Part shown: one piece after another, positions 13,699-22,282 of the stretch | Layout of the letters: each line of letters opens with the position of its first letter | How positions within the stretch are numbered: the stretch's first letter is position 1 | Virus record (IMG/VR): IMGVR_UViG_3300029319_000180 | Location: 1-36,295 of that record | DNA length: 36,295 nt | DNA from: a virus | Strand: one strand, 5' to 3' | Notes under the pieces: model-generated | Told to the model about the DNA's origin: nothing | The model's input: the letters and a program-made list of their open reading frames with translations, nothing else | Database searches by the model: none | Translations under genes and position numbers: made by a program

Positions 13699-14503
13699 AA
13701 CCCTCAACCTCTATTCCGTAGCCAGCATTTTTTAACGAGTTTAGTTCATCTTCTGTAAAATCGGTAGGGGATTCATGCCCACCATATATTGTCCGAGAAA
13801 CTGTACTCATGTCTGCCGGTTGTCGAGTCGTTACCGACCCATCGTTTAATATAAATATATTAACGCCTCTAGCCGTCGGAGGATAGAATCTGCGTAAGTT
13901 CCTAGCAGGACTAATAGTAGGAAACCTGGTAACGTCTAATGTCGGAACCGTATTTTCAAACACAGGCACATACTTTGTATTGAATAATAGTTGATCTACA
14001 GACGTTGTAGCATTAATTGTAGACACACTTATGTTCTGGTCCATACTGACGGTCACAGACGGCGTTGTAGACGTTCCACCTATAACTGATGGTTCTACAT
14101 CAGCGTTGCCTGAAATCGTCGCAGACGGCGTTGTAGCAGCCGTAGAGATGACGCTAGGGGCAACACTCGCTGTGCCAGATATAGTCGCAGATGGCGTAGT
14201 CGTGACACCAGCAATAACGCTAGGTTCAACACTAGCCGTACCCGATATTGTCGCCGACGGCGTAGCAGTAACGCCAGCAATGACACTAGGAGTTACACTA
14301 GCTGTCCCTGATACAGTCGTAGCAGGAACAGTCGTCGTACCTGCAATTACCGCAACGACAGCATTCGCAAAGGCTGTCACGGTTACAGCCGGAACAGTCG
14401 CAGAACACGCTATTGTCGATGCGTTTACTGTCGCATCTGCCTGCGAATAGTTTACGCTTGAACTTGCGTAGGTAACCGCAGATGAACTGTAGTTTATTGT
14501 CAC
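13685..14503 (-). CDS. Repeat-containing virion or fibre-like protein
   Basis: 272 residues from GTG 14503. The first two thirds are Thr/Ser/Ala/Val-rich, with a 22-residue tandem unit (core TISGTASVEPSVIAGVTTTP) present in about four good copies and one degenerate copy. It likely forms a beta-helix or shaft-like fold. The last 100 residues are a non-repetitive domain with YPPTARGVNIFILNDG and a C-terminal FTEDELNSLKNAGYGIEVEG. Tail shaft, fibre or capsid decoration are possible. It lies directly downstream of the holin. Confidence 0.6.
   Translation of the reverse strand: MTINYSSSAVTYASSSVNYSQADATVNASTIACSATVPAVTVTAFANAVVAVIAGTTTVPATTVSGTASVTPSVIAGVTATPSATISGTASVEPSVIAGVTTTPSATISGTASVAPSVISTAATTPSATISGNADVEPSVIGGTSTTPSVTVSMDQNISVSTINATTSVDQLLFNTKYVPVFENTVPTLDVTRFPTISPARNLRRFYPPTARGVNIFILNDGSVTTRQPADMSTVSRTIYGGHESPTDFTEDELNSLKNAGYGIEVEGYATV
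14058..14387 (-). repeat. 66-bp tandem repeat inside the repeat protein
   Basis: Units begin at 14058, 14124, 14190, 14256 and (degenerate) 14322, exactly 66 bases apart. They read GACGGCGTTGTAG or close variants on the plus strand. The units keep the 22-codon frame, and the bases differ mainly at positions that preserve the amino acids. Confidence 0.9.
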
Positions 14504-14515
14504 CTGCTGACCTCA

Positions 14516-14761
14516 CTACTCGTCGCCGTACAGGGACTCCTCAGATGCGGTAGTCTTACCAGCCAAAGAACATGACTTATCGCCAATCTTCGTAGCAGCC
14601 CAGCTCTTAAGAACTGACAACACAGCAGCAAAACCAGAAGCTATAACAAGTTTCCAGTTACTTACACCCATGTCAAGGAAGCTGTTACCACTGATCGTGG
14701 CTACCGCTGCTTGTACAAACGTTGCTGCACATCGCTCAAGTAAATCTAGATATTCTTTCAT
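14516..14761 (-). CDS. Holin, r1t-like
   Basis: 81 residues from ATG 14761 (MKEYLDLLERCAATFVQ), overlapping the endolysin stop by four bases. Two hydrophobic segments (about 13-31 and 38-58) flank a short loop with WKLVIASG, followed by a soluble tail AATKIGDKSCSLAGKT. This matches the actinophage r1t-type holin pattern (ER..KTF.Q.., then W...L..A..AA.LSVL.S). It would form the membrane lesions that release the endolysin encoded just upstream. Confidence 0.85.
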   Translation of the reverse strand: MKEYLDLLERCAATFVQAAVATISGNSFLDMGVSNWKLVIASGFAAVLSVLKSWAATKIGDKSCSLAGKTTASEESLYGDE

Positions 14762-15480
14762 CGTAATAATGCCTTCCAAGTATTTGGTCCAACTACGCCG
14801 TCAACATATAGTAGCCGACGCTTTTGGAACTCCACAACAGCCTTTCGAGTAAGTCTGCCATAATCCGAATCTATTTTGTACCGATACAATCCCTTAGCAG
14901 CCAACAACTGTTGCACCACTTTGACAGCAGCACCCTTAGAACCTTTCTTCAACGGATGAGCAGTAACCAAGGCTTCTATCTCAGCAAACGCAGCAGCAAT
15001 ACCCTTAACATCTTGCTTCGCTGTTTTCTTAGCTTTCGTGCCTTTTAATGCTGGTGCATCAAACCATTTGACTTTGCCGTTTACGACTTTGCAAGGTTGA
15101 TGATGCCACCACTCACCAGGCACATAAGCAACCATGCCATATGACTTTGCTATGGCGTTCACTTGAGAAGTACTGATACCTTTACCAGTAATTCTAAAAT
15201 CAACGGCATAACCCCAGTTATCAAACGCTGGTTGTTGCATGTGATATGACCCTTGGAAACCTGACGCTGTTTTGCGATCAGGGTTAGCAGCTAGGTTAAA
15301 CCCTGGCCTACCGCTTTTGTATCCGTCGTAGAAGTATTTTTGTTGTGCGTAGGTTCGTACTCCTGATACGACTTTGACTTTGTTGCGAATACGGCTGTCT
15401 CTAAAAAACGCTTCTAGTCTGCGTTTGAACTCTGGGTGTAGTAGTTCAATATTAACGTGTTTACTCGTCGTCGGTATCAT
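14758..15480 (-). CDS. Endolysin: VanY-like M15 peptidase plus peptidoglycan-binding domain
   Basis: 240 residues. The N-terminal catalytic domain has SGVRT (39-43), the zinc ligands H80 in GSYHMQQ and D94 in YAVDF, and E123-WWHH (third ligand near H126). This is the D-Ala-D-Ala carboxypeptidase/L-Ala-D-Glu endopeptidase (M15) layout. A Lys-rich linker (about 145-165) leads to a PG_binding_1 domain (about 175-240: LKKGSKGAAVKVVQQLL, DSDYGRLTRKAVVEFQ, DGVVGPNTW). No signal peptide is seen, so export depends on the adjacent holin. Confidence 0.92.
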   Translation of the reverse strand: MIPTTSKHVNIELLHPEFKRRLEAFFRDSRIRNKVKVVSGVRTYAQQKYFYDGYKSGRPGFNLAANPDRKTASGFQGSYHMQQPAFDNWGYAVDFRITGKGISTSQVNAIAKSYGMVAYVPGEWWHHQPCKVVNGKVKWFDAPALKGTKAKKTAKQDVKGIAAAFAEIEALVTAHPLKKGSKGAAVKVVQQLLAAKGLYRYKIDSDYGRLTRKAVVEFQKRRLLYVDGVVGPNTWKALLR

Positions 15481-15589
15481 CTTGTTGTTCTGTTAGCTTT
15501 CTGATTTGTACTGCTTGTACACAAATCATTAATTCTTTTGGGAATTGTCTTTCTACTTCTTGGAGTACTTCTACTGGGGTAAGTTCCAT
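15461..15589 (-). CDS. Small acidic protein between fibre and endolysin, 42 aa
   Basis: 42 residues from ATG 15589, with GAAGGA upstream at good spacing. It overlaps the endolysin start by 20 bases and begins one base after the fibre gene stop. The N-terminal half is helical (TPVEVLQEVERQFPKEL) and the tail is acidic (QQDDTDDE). It could be a chaperone or coupling peptide. The family is not recognised. Confidence 0.6.
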   Translation of the reverse strand: MELTPVEVLQEVERQFPKELMICVQAVQIRKLTEQQDDTDDE

Positions 15590-15590
15590 T

Positions 15591-17141
15591 TTATCCTTCT
15601 AACGCTTCTACTTTATCAGCTAATTTCTGGCACATCTGCAACAACATAGGTATAAGCACTGTTGTTCTTATGCCTTTATACCCATGCTGATCTGTAGTTA
15701 CTAATCCAGGTATATGTTTTTCAACTTCTTGAGCTACAAATCCTAACATTTTTTTACTTGGAGTTTCTAAATCTACAATGTCAACTGTTCCATCTCCATT
15801 GTCTTTAAGATCTTTTGTCATTTGATAATTAATGACTTCTAATTTACGTAGATCTTCATAATAATCACGACATGCTTCTGTTGTCTTTAGTCTATTATCT
15901 GAAGGGAATGCTCCATAAGAGTTTGTTTTGCTAAAAACATCACCGTCTGCTTCAACATAAAAGATAACACCGCCTGTGCTGTTTACGTCGCTTTTAAGGA
16001 CAAATACGTCATGCGAAGCTGTTGAACTGTTTCGATATCCACCTAAAGCCACTGATGTGCTTTGCCCACCAAGCGCAGGGTCAGTTCCGGGATAATCAGC
16101 GCCAGCTAAACCAGCAAGTACTTCTCCTGATTTCATAATTCTTAAAGCTGTTGCAGGAGTTTCCGAACCCCCATCAGGAGTAACCTGAAACAACAATTCC
16201 GTAGGCATATCACCGTCAGCAGGTGCGCCATCAATAAGTGCTTGGATAACAGCACCAGTAGCGTATGAATCGCCGTCATAACCTTGGAACATGACTTTAC
16301 CAAGAACAGCGTTATCATCGACGGCAGCCGGAGAAGCAGCAGAACCATCTGTTTTTCGCAACGTCAATTCAGCAGCAGTCGCCTCAGTATCATGATGAGC
16401 AGTTAAATTAATAATTGCATCAGCAGAATCCTTGGCAACAGAAAAAGAACCAGTTACATCTAAGGCTCCTGCAACTGTCGTATTTTGAGCGATTGCAATT
16501 TTTTCAGAACTATTAGTAGTCGTGAACGTAATATAGGCATTATCAGCTTCTTCAATAATCAAAGCAGAAGCCTGATTATCAGGAATCTTAATAGAGTTCT
16601 CACCAGCATTCGTAAACTGCAACGCACCATCAGCGCCACCAGACAACACTAAATCGCCAGCAATATCAGCAGCCCCATCAATATCTACATCACCAGATAT
16701 ATCCAAAGTAGCTGCATCTAGCTCACCAGTCAGCGTAACATTACGGAAACTAGCAATATCCTTATTACCGTCAACAACAACAGCTTTAGAAGCAGTAACA
16801 GTACCGCCTGTAACACCATCAAGAAGATTAATCTCAGCAGCAGTCGAAGTAACTGCTGTAGAACCAAGAATCAAATCCCCCTCCGGAATTGTCACATCAC
16901 CAACAAACGTAGGTGTCGTATCCCAAGCAGAAGTACCAGTACCAGTACCAATTAGCACAGCACCAGAAGAAGGCGTGGTATCACCAGTACCCAACTTCTC
17001 CTCAATCTGCAACACAGCACCATTCACATTATTATGAATCGTCGCATGGTTAGGCGAATTAAGATTATCAGAATCCGCTATATTATCAGGAAGCTCATCA
17101 GGATCTCTGTCTAACGCACCTGGAAATCTAGTTGCCATCAT
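15591..17141 (-). CDS. Tail fibre/spike with C-terminal S74 auto-processing chaperone
   Basis: 516 residues (or 515 from the second ATG; both sit behind AAGAGGTGA). The N-terminal region is probably virion-binding (DELPDNIADSDNLNSP). The middle consists of repetitive beta-shaft sequence (AEINLLDGVTGGTVT, then GDVDIDGAADIAG). The end is a Peptidase S74 intramolecular chaperone at about 405-516: PSDNRLKTT with the Ser and Lys of the self-cleavage site, then MLGFVAQEVEKHIPGLV, and a terminal coiled segment. S74 domains drive trimerisation and then cut themselves off. It is the likely host-recognition protein. Confidence 0.85.
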   Translation of the reverse strand: MMATRFPGALDRDPDELPDNIADSDNLNSPNHATIHNNVNGAVLQIEEKLGTGDTTPSSGAVLIGTGTGTSAWDTTPTFVGDVTIPEGDLILGSTAVTSTAAEINLLDGVTGGTVTASKAVVVDGNKDIASFRNVTLTGELDAATLDISGDVDIDGAADIAGDLVLSGGADGALQFTNAGENSIKIPDNQASALIIEEADNAYITFTTTNSSEKIAIAQNTTVAGALDVTGSFSVAKDSADAIINLTAHHDTEATAAELTLRKTDGSAASPAAVDDNAVLGKVMFQGYDGDSYATGAVIQALIDGAPADGDMPTELLFQVTPDGGSETPATALRIMKSGEVLAGLAGADYPGTDPALGGQSTSVALGGYRNSSTASHDVFVLKSDVNSTGGVIFYVEADGDVFSKTNSYGAFPSDNRLKTTEACRDYYEDLRKLEVINYQMTKDLKDNGDGTVDIVDLETPSKKMLGFVAQEVEKHIPGLVTTDQHGYKGIRTTVLIPMLLQMCQKLADKVEALEG

Positions 17142-17148
17142 TCACCTC

Positions 17149-17577
17149 TTATGGAGTTAAGTCAATCGTAAAAATACCGCCAGAAGCAAACGTAATCGTA
17201 AACGTTCCGTTACTCGACGAGAAATCAGAACCAAAATCAATGTATGCAATAAGCGGATCATTAGTTAAAGAATCATCATAAATTACAGCGCCCCTAGCGT
17301 TTGTAATTGTTGCGGAGGACCATGATGTGTCGGCAGCATCAAACTTGATTGTGCCACCTGTCTGGGTTAAAGACAAACTGCCTAGCGTGTTACCACCTGA
17401 AGTGTACCCTGTCCCAGAAACCTCGTTAGTTACATCGCTCTTAAAATCATGCGCCCCAAAGTCAGGGGTGTACGACGACGTAACCAACATAATTTTGATC
17501 GTGTCATTGTCTAGGTCTAACGCATGACTGTTATTCAAAGCGTTAAGAAACGTTATTCCATAAAGACCACTAGCCAT
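17149..17577 (-). CDS. Conserved phage structural protein, small beta domain
   Basis: 142 residues. The pattern DNDTIKIMLVTSSYTP, then DVTNEVSGTGYTSGG, then ARGAVIYDDS, LIAYIDFG and NGTFTITFASGG is one I recognise from many tailed phages, where it lies beside tail-fibre genes. Function is usually listed as unknown or tail-associated. It is seven bases upstream of the fibre gene, so an adaptor or fibre-network subunit is plausible. Confidence 0.7.
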   Translation of the reverse strand: MASGLYGITFLNALNNSHALDLDNDTIKIMLVTSSYTPDFGAHDFKSDVTNEVSGTGYTSGGNTLGSLSLTQTGGTIKFDAADTSWSSATITNARGAVIYDDSLTNDPLIAYIDFGSDFSSSNGTFTITFASGGIFTIDLTP

Positions 17578-17656
17578 CAGCGTTCTCCTCGTCAGTTACA
17601 ACGCTGGCTTGTATTGTCTCAGCAGCTATAACTACATCTACTTGTTCATCTTCCAT
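17570..17656 (-). CDS. Possible 28-aa acidic peptide
   Basis: A short frame from ATG 17656 that overlaps the next gene's start by eight bases and contains that gene's GAGGAG Shine-Dalgarno. It is highly acidic. It has no clear Shine-Dalgarno of its own. It may serve translational coupling after the capsid terminator. Confidence 0.4.
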   Translation of the reverse strand: MEDEQVDVVIAAETIQASVVTDEENADG

Positions 17657-17688
17657 GATTCACAATAATAATCTAATCAAATGCAGAA

Positions 17689-17738
17689 AGATAGAGGGTA
17701 GGCTAACCTCCCAGTACAGTCAGCCTACCCTGCTATCT
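17689..17738 (-). terminator. Hairpin terminator after the major capsid gene
   Basis: Reading leftward, AGATAG-C-AGGGTAGGCT pairs with AGCCTACCCT-CTATCT: 16 bp with one bulged base and a 17-base loop, followed by TTTCTG. The T-run is short, so partial termination is likely. It lies 12 bases after the capsid stop. Confidence 0.75.
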
Positions 17739-17750
17739 AATTAGGAGCTA

Positions 17751-18692
17751 TCAGTTAGCGCCTATTGATGATGATGTTTCAATCCTTCGGATACATTCCT
17801 CACGGAATCTTCCGTATCCTACAAGGTGATACCAACCTACTGTGTTGAATCGACGCAAGCTGTCGGTTACAGGACCGAATACGATGCTTGGGTCCGCACC
17901 GAAACCGGCTGCCCGGCTGTGTGCTTTCGCAAGAGCTTGTCTACCAACTATTACAGTTTTGTATTCATCAACATTGGAAGCACCAGCGTCAGCGGTTAGC
18001 GTGATTCTTGGTGTTTCAATGAAGTCAACTCCACCGAATGTACCGATGCTACCAGTGCGGACAGCATTTCCATCTTGGCGGATTTGGTGTTGAATAACGT
18101 CAGTTACGGCTGTAGCTTTACGCAGATCGTAGGAAACGTCAGGGTGGATAAATCCAACGTAAACGTTGCCGTCAAATGCAGGCGCAGAAGCAGTCCGTAG
18201 GTTAGCTACACACTGTCGAACAAGATCAGCGGTGATAATGTCACCTGCTGCTAGTTCTCCTGTAGCGGTTGCATCGCCACCGTATAGAACGTTAGTTCCT
18301 TCAGTTACAATGTCGTGAACAATCTTATCAAGGCTGTCACCCATGTTGTAACCGATAATGTTAGCAGCGTCAGCGTCTATGTTTAAGAAGCTGGTTCCTC
18401 GTGCTTTAGCGGTGGTTTGTATTGTATTACCGTACTCAGCAAGTGTTACTGTAACTTGTGCGTCACCCATTGTTGATGGTGTGAGGTCAGAAGTTTCAGA
18501 AATTGCTGAAGTAGCTTGTGATAAATCGCTGTACTTTGTGAACTTAACGCTTGCTCCAGCGTGCGATTGGTTTGTGGTTTTCACATCGCAAACCATCTCG
18601 AAAAGAGGTTGTGATCGCAACGCAAAGTAAGCGAGCTGTTCAAACGCTGCATTACCAGCGGAGTTCAGCGAACTCATTTGTGTTATTGCCAT
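17751..18692 (-). CDS. Major capsid protein, N4-gp56 family
   Basis: 313 residues. Family features are visible: FTKYSDLSQATSAISETSDL (50-69), DAQVTVTLAEYGNTIQTT (77-94), NMGDSLDKIVHDIVTEGTN (116-134), GFIHPDVSYDLR, and a C-terminal YGRFREECIRRIETS. N4-gp56-type proteins have the HK97 fold and form the icosahedral shell. It lies directly downstream of a scaffold-like gene, behind a leader hairpin, and ahead of a terminator, which fits a highly expressed gene. Confidence 0.92.
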   Translation of the reverse strand: MAITQMSSLNSAGNAAFEQLAYFALRSQPLFEMVCDVKTTNQSHAGASVKFTKYSDLSQATSAISETSDLTPSTMGDAQVTVTLAEYGNTIQTTAKARGTSFLNIDADAANIIGYNMGDSLDKIVHDIVTEGTNVLYGGDATATGELAAGDIITADLVRQCVANLRTASAPAFDGNVYVGFIHPDVSYDLRKATAVTDVIQHQIRQDGNAVRTGSIGTFGGVDFIETPRITLTADAGASNVDEYKTVIVGRQALAKAHSRAAGFGADPSIVFGPVTDSLRRFNTVGWYHLVGYGRFREECIRRIETSSSIGAN

Positions 18693-18722
18693 TAGGCTAT
18701 CTCCAATTAAATTTGGAGCCTA
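18693..18722 (-). promoter_or_regulatory. Leader hairpin at the capsid start
   Basis: On the minus strand CTCCAA pairs with TTGGAG around a six-base loop, and flanking TAGGCT can pair with AGCCTA. The GGAGAT Shine-Dalgarno of the capsid gene is part of the structure and the ATG follows directly. It may tune translation or protect the mRNA 5' side after processing. Confidence 0.45.
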
Positions 18723-18724
18723 CC

Positions 18725-19192
18725 TTACGTCATTGCGTTAAAAGTACCGCCATTGGCTTCCCACAACTGTCGTAATTCATCAGCATTTTTAGTTTGTCTA
18801 ATTAAACTCTCGAATTGAGGATCTGCCACAGGACCAGCATCATCACTAGCCTCAGCGATTCTACGCTCCGCTTCGACTTGCTGTGCAAACTGCGCCTGTT
18901 GCTCTACCATTGACGTATTCGCCTGGTTTACCACATTTGATAAACCTGCGCTTTGAGCCTCAGCCTGTATAGCTTCAACACTTAGCTCGCCTTCGTAGCC
19001 TTTCATGAAATACTCAGTCATCTTATTAGATGGATCTAAGCCAGCATCACGAAACACTTCTTTGCGTTGCATCTGTTGAATCTGAGCTTCAAGCTCATCA
19101 GCCCTCGCAGCTCTCGCTTCAAGTTCTCTACGCCAATTCGGTTTGGATTCGGTACTAGAAACTTCTTCTGTTTCAGTAGACTCTGTTTCCAT
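18725..19192 (-). CDS. Scaffolding-like protein
   Basis: 155 residues from ATG 19192, which has AAGGTGAG upstream; an in-frame start 24 bases earlier is less likely. It is acidic and Ser/Thr-rich at the N-terminus (METESTETEEVSSTES), with a coiled coil at about 25-50 (ARADELEAQIQQMQRKEV), a Gln/Ala/Glu-rich helical middle, and no Cys. The composition and the place just upstream of the capsid gene match phage scaffolds, which guide shell assembly and leave before DNA enters. Confidence 0.8.
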   Translation of the reverse strand: METESTETEEVSSTESKPNWRRELEARAARADELEAQIQQMQRKEVFRDAGLDPSNKMTEYFMKGYEGELSVEAIQAEAQSAGLSNVVNQANTSMVEQQAQFAQQVEAERRIAEASDDAGPVADPQFESLIRQTKNADELRQLWEANGGTFNAMT

Positions 19193-19295
19193 TATGTCAC
19201 TCACCTTCTCATACACGCTAACAACGGTGGAATGCTAGCGGAGTTTAATTTAGTGTGAACGGCTCACCCTCGTAATGGGGCAGATCACATAACTA

Positions 19296-19324
19296 AATAT
19301 AGGCAAATTCAGGGTTTAAGTCTA
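19296..19324 (-). promoter_or_regulatory. Internal late promoter for scaffold and capsid genes
   Basis: TAGACT, 17 bases, TATATT on the minus strand, about 100 bases upstream of the scaffold ATG in the only sizeable gap (139 bases) of the structural arm. A short inverted repeat AGGGT...ACCCT (19311-19330) surrounds the -35 box and could be an operator. Confidence 0.5.
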
Positions 19325-19331
19325 TACCCTA

Positions 19332-20390
19332 CTAATTTTGTGCTGATCCAAGACCAGTAGCGCCCATTCCGGTTACCAAACCACCAGTTCTTTGTTCCGC
19401 TGCTGCTTGTCTACGTTGCCGTAATCTACGCACTTGAGCTGTAGATTCTGAGTCTAAACCAAACGACGCTGCTGCTAATTCGGTTGACGTTACTGCCTGT
19501 TGCTCACCAAATACTTGCTGTGTTAGACCTGCTTGCTGACCTAAACGCTGCGATATTTCACGCTGTTGCACGTTCTGTCCGGCTAGTTGTCGAGCAACAC
19601 CAGTGCCTATTCCCTGACCTGTGGCTTGTACTGCTGCTGCTGATAAGCCAGCGGATTCCATTTGTAAGCGTTGTTCTATGACGTTTACTCCTCTTTCAGG
19701 GTCTAAGAAATAGGCTATAAGTTCTCCGTCGTTTTCTGTTCCTATGCCATACATTTCACGCAACTGGTTTTTAAGTTCTGGGTTGACGTTGGATACGGCT
19801 GTTGTCGCCATTGAGACTCGTTGTGTCATTTCGGCAGGGGACACATCGTTGCCGATAAACTCTGCGAAGTCGTCGGGGCTGTCGTAGAAGCCTTCTGGTA
19901 GTCCTGCTGCTGACATTGTTTGACGGTAGTCTCGTTCTAGTCGTATGTATTCTGCTGGGCTGATAGCTGGCAGTCCTTGTTGCCTGCGTAGTTCCAAGCC
20001 TTTGAAACGTTCTTTGAATTGTTCTGTTTCTTTAAGTTGGATCATTACGCTGTCTGTTGATGCGCCTTCCATTAGGAAACGGTAAGCGTCTGCTGCTAGT
20101 CCTTCTAAGCCGTAGCTGGCTAGTGTGTCTTTGATGATTGTTAGTGCATCTCTGTCGTCTTGGGTTTCTTGCGCTTGCATAACAGCGCTATCGTCTACAA
20201 CAGTTACCGGATCGCTTGCAGGTGGAGTTGGTGTATTCGGTCCAGGCGTTGGCAGTGGCATTGGCACAGCATCTTCTGGAGGAGGGCGATCATTAGGATC
20301 TACCGAAAAACCCGGATCTAAGTCAGTTAAATCAGGAAAATTGTCAGGTATGCTTCCTACTCCTCCACCTCTTGTATCTCCAAAACCCAT
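19332..20390 (-). CDS. Internal virion-like protein, 352 aa
   Basis: 352 residues, sharing TAATG with the upstream gene. It has a Gly/Pro-rich disordered N-terminus (1-70), a helical core (about 80-215) with SYGLEGLAADAYRFL, ISPAEYIRLERDYRQTM and GLPEGFYDSPDDFAEFIGND, and a Gln/Ala/Arg-rich C-terminus with a basic stretch RRLRQRRQ. This helical signature recurs in structural proteins of environmental phages near large internal proteins. It is probably packaged and ejected or part of an inner core. It is not recognised at the family level. Confidence 0.6.
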   Translation of the reverse strand: MGFGDTRGGGVGSIPDNFPDLTDLDPGFSVDPNDRPPPEDAVPMPLPTPGPNTPTPPASDPVTVVDDSAVMQAQETQDDRDALTIIKDTLASYGLEGLAADAYRFLMEGASTDSVMIQLKETEQFKERFKGLELRRQQGLPAISPAEYIRLERDYRQTMSAAGLPEGFYDSPDDFAEFIGNDVSPAEMTQRVSMATTAVSNVNPELKNQLREMYGIGTENDGELIAYFLDPERGVNVIEQRLQMESAGLSAAAVQATGQGIGTGVARQLAGQNVQQREISQRLGQQAGLTQQVFGEQQAVTSTELAAASFGLDSESTAQVRRLRQRRQAAAEQRTGGLVTGMGATGLGSAQN

Positions 20391-22282
20391 TACGCTACCT
20401 CCCCAAACGTTTGACCAATCGAGAACGCCAACGCCCTCGCCTGGTCCTTAGCATCATCAGTCTGTTGCCACTCAGGAAGCGCACGAACAAAATTCCGAAC
20501 CTCAGAAAGAGTCATCGGTCTAGCATTAGCACCAGCATCAGGAATGTACTCAATAACATCAGAGAACTCATCCAACATATCCACCTGCCTACCAAGCATC
20601 TGCTCAATCTGATACTTGTACGGTGAAAAATACTGATCCGGTGTAATACCCATTTGATTAATAACTTTATCTAACGTCGGGAACCTAGATACAGCAGTAG
20701 CTTTCAAATACTGCTCATACTCTGTTTGCGTAGCTTCCCCAGTGTAAATCTTCTCAGCCCAATCCTGAGCTGTTTCTTCTGTCTGTGGCACATAGTATTT
20801 GTACGCTAACTGTTCTAACGCATCTCGACCTGCTGAGAAATCAGAGAACTCATTGGTTATTTCGTAGTTAGCTAACTGTCCGATAATCATTTCACGGATA
20901 GCTTCTGTATCTTCACTATCACCGTTTTGTGCTAGTGTCTGCGCTAACGTAAACGCATCTTCTTCTGTTAAGTCAAATCCTAGGAATTGTGCTTCTTTGG
21001 TTAGTGCGTCTGTTGTTGGCTCTAGGAACTCTTTTCGTTCTGGGTCGCTCATTTCGCCCCACATGACATCGTATGTTCGCCGGGCTACGTCGGTTGTTTG
21101 CCACCATTCTGTTTTTTGTAGGAGTCCTTTGACTCTGGTCATGCTGGTTATGCCGTTGTTGACGATGTAGTCCATTAACCCTATTTGGGATTCGGCTGAT
21201 TCGTCGTCGTAGCTGACGATGGTTCCGTCTGCTGTTACACCAAGCAACATGTTTGTTGCGTGTTCTCTGAAGAAGTAGCTTGCTCCTCCGAATTGTTCTT
21301 GGAGTAGCGAGTATATTTCATCTCGGTCTGCTTCTCGTTCAGCCATTATTTGATCAGCAGTAGGACCAGTAGGAATCTGTGGTTCTTTTTCTGTTTCTGA
21401 CATTGGGGCATCAGGCGCTCCTTCAGCAGCAACACCAAAATCAGCAGCAGTCAAACCACTCAAATCAATGTCATCAGTTTCAGCATCAACAATGCTTTCA
21501 CCACGCCTCGCAGCAGCAAGTTCCTGTAACCCTCGAACAGTTGTTTGATTACGACCTACACGTTGACTTGGAGGTACATCTTCAATTTCATATCCAAATC
21601 GTTTATCTGTCGCTGTTCTCTGCCAAGCCTGGTTAGATGTTGTAGTGTCACCTGCATACGGTGTACCAGATTCAACCACTACCGGATTTGGTTCAAGATT
21701 TTCTACAGCAGTTTTGAAACCTTCAGGATCATACTTAAATAATGCTTCTCTTGCTAAATCAGCATCTTGTCTTTGATTTAGCCCTTCCCAAATTGGTTTT
21801 AAGTCAGCAAATTTAGGTTCAATTTTTTGTTCAAATACGCTAAGAGCTGTTGTAAGATTATCTACAATTTCTTCTGAACTAGGATCGTTAGCAACAAACC
21901 TGTACGGATCTTCTTCTGTATTGCGTTCGCTAAACTTAAGAGCAGGAGTCCATGAAGTATCAGCAAGTTGAGGAATAACATTAGCATAAACTTCTTTAAC
22001 CGCACTGTTGTAATCTGCTTTTGATTCTTTTGTAGGATTCTCTAAAAAAGACGTAATTAAATTATACGTTTCATTAATTTCATCAATGCCACGATCTTTA
22101 AGTTCTTTAAGAACAGCATCATAAGATTCTTCATAGTAGTTACCTACGCTAGAATCATCCCACCAATCCTCATTAGAATCAAAAAATTTGTAAAACCGTT
22201 CATTACCAACAGATAAATTAGCTACGTTTCTTTCAACCGGAGTGTGTCGGCGATTATCCTCAAGATCAATAAACACACTCAT
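20390..22282 (-). CDS. Internal virion-like protein, 630 aa
   Basis: 630 residues, acidic and mostly helical, with many Trp/Tyr/Phe residues and no Cys. A Pro/Thr-rich linker near 290-310 separates two helical halves. The C-terminal half contains repeated helical segments of similar flavour to the 352-residue neighbour (SRFPTLDKVINQMGITPDQYF). It is coupled on both sides by ATGA and TAATG, so the four proteins from 28814 to 19332 are made as a set. An inner-core or ejection role is inferred. Confidence 0.6.
   Translation of the reverse strand: MSVFIDLEDNRRHTPVERNVANLSVGNERFYKFFDSNEDWWDDSSVGNYYEESYDAVLKELKDRGIDEINETYNLITSFLENPTKESKADYNSAVKEVYANVIPQLADTSWTPALKFSERNTEEDPYRFVANDPSSEEIVDNLTTALSVFEQKIEPKFADLKPIWEGLNQRQDADLAREALFKYDPEGFKTAVENLEPNPVVVESGTPYAGDTTTSNQAWQRTATDKRFGYEIEDVPPSQRVGRNQTTVRGLQELAAARRGESIVDAETDDIDLSGLTAADFGVAAEGAPDAPMSETEKEPQIPTGPTADQIMAEREADRDEIYSLLQEQFGGASYFFREHATNMLLGVTADGTIVSYDDESAESQIGLMDYIVNNGITSMTRVKGLLQKTEWWQTTDVARRTYDVMWGEMSDPERKEFLEPTTDALTKEAQFLGFDLTEEDAFTLAQTLAQNGDSEDTEAIREMIIGQLANYEITNEFSDFSAGRDALEQLAYKYYVPQTEETAQDWAEKIYTGEATQTEYEQYLKATAVSRFPTLDKVINQMGITPDQYFSPYKYQIEQMLGRQVDMLDEFSDVIEYIPDAGANARPMTLSEVRNFVRALPEWQQTDDAKDQARALAFSIGQTFGEVA

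Noticed and set aside
14031-14450. Plus-strand Val/Ala/Thr-rich open frame across the 66-bp repeats
   Set aside because: It lies wholly opposite the repeat protein. Because the 66-bp period is a multiple of three, all frames tend to stay open.
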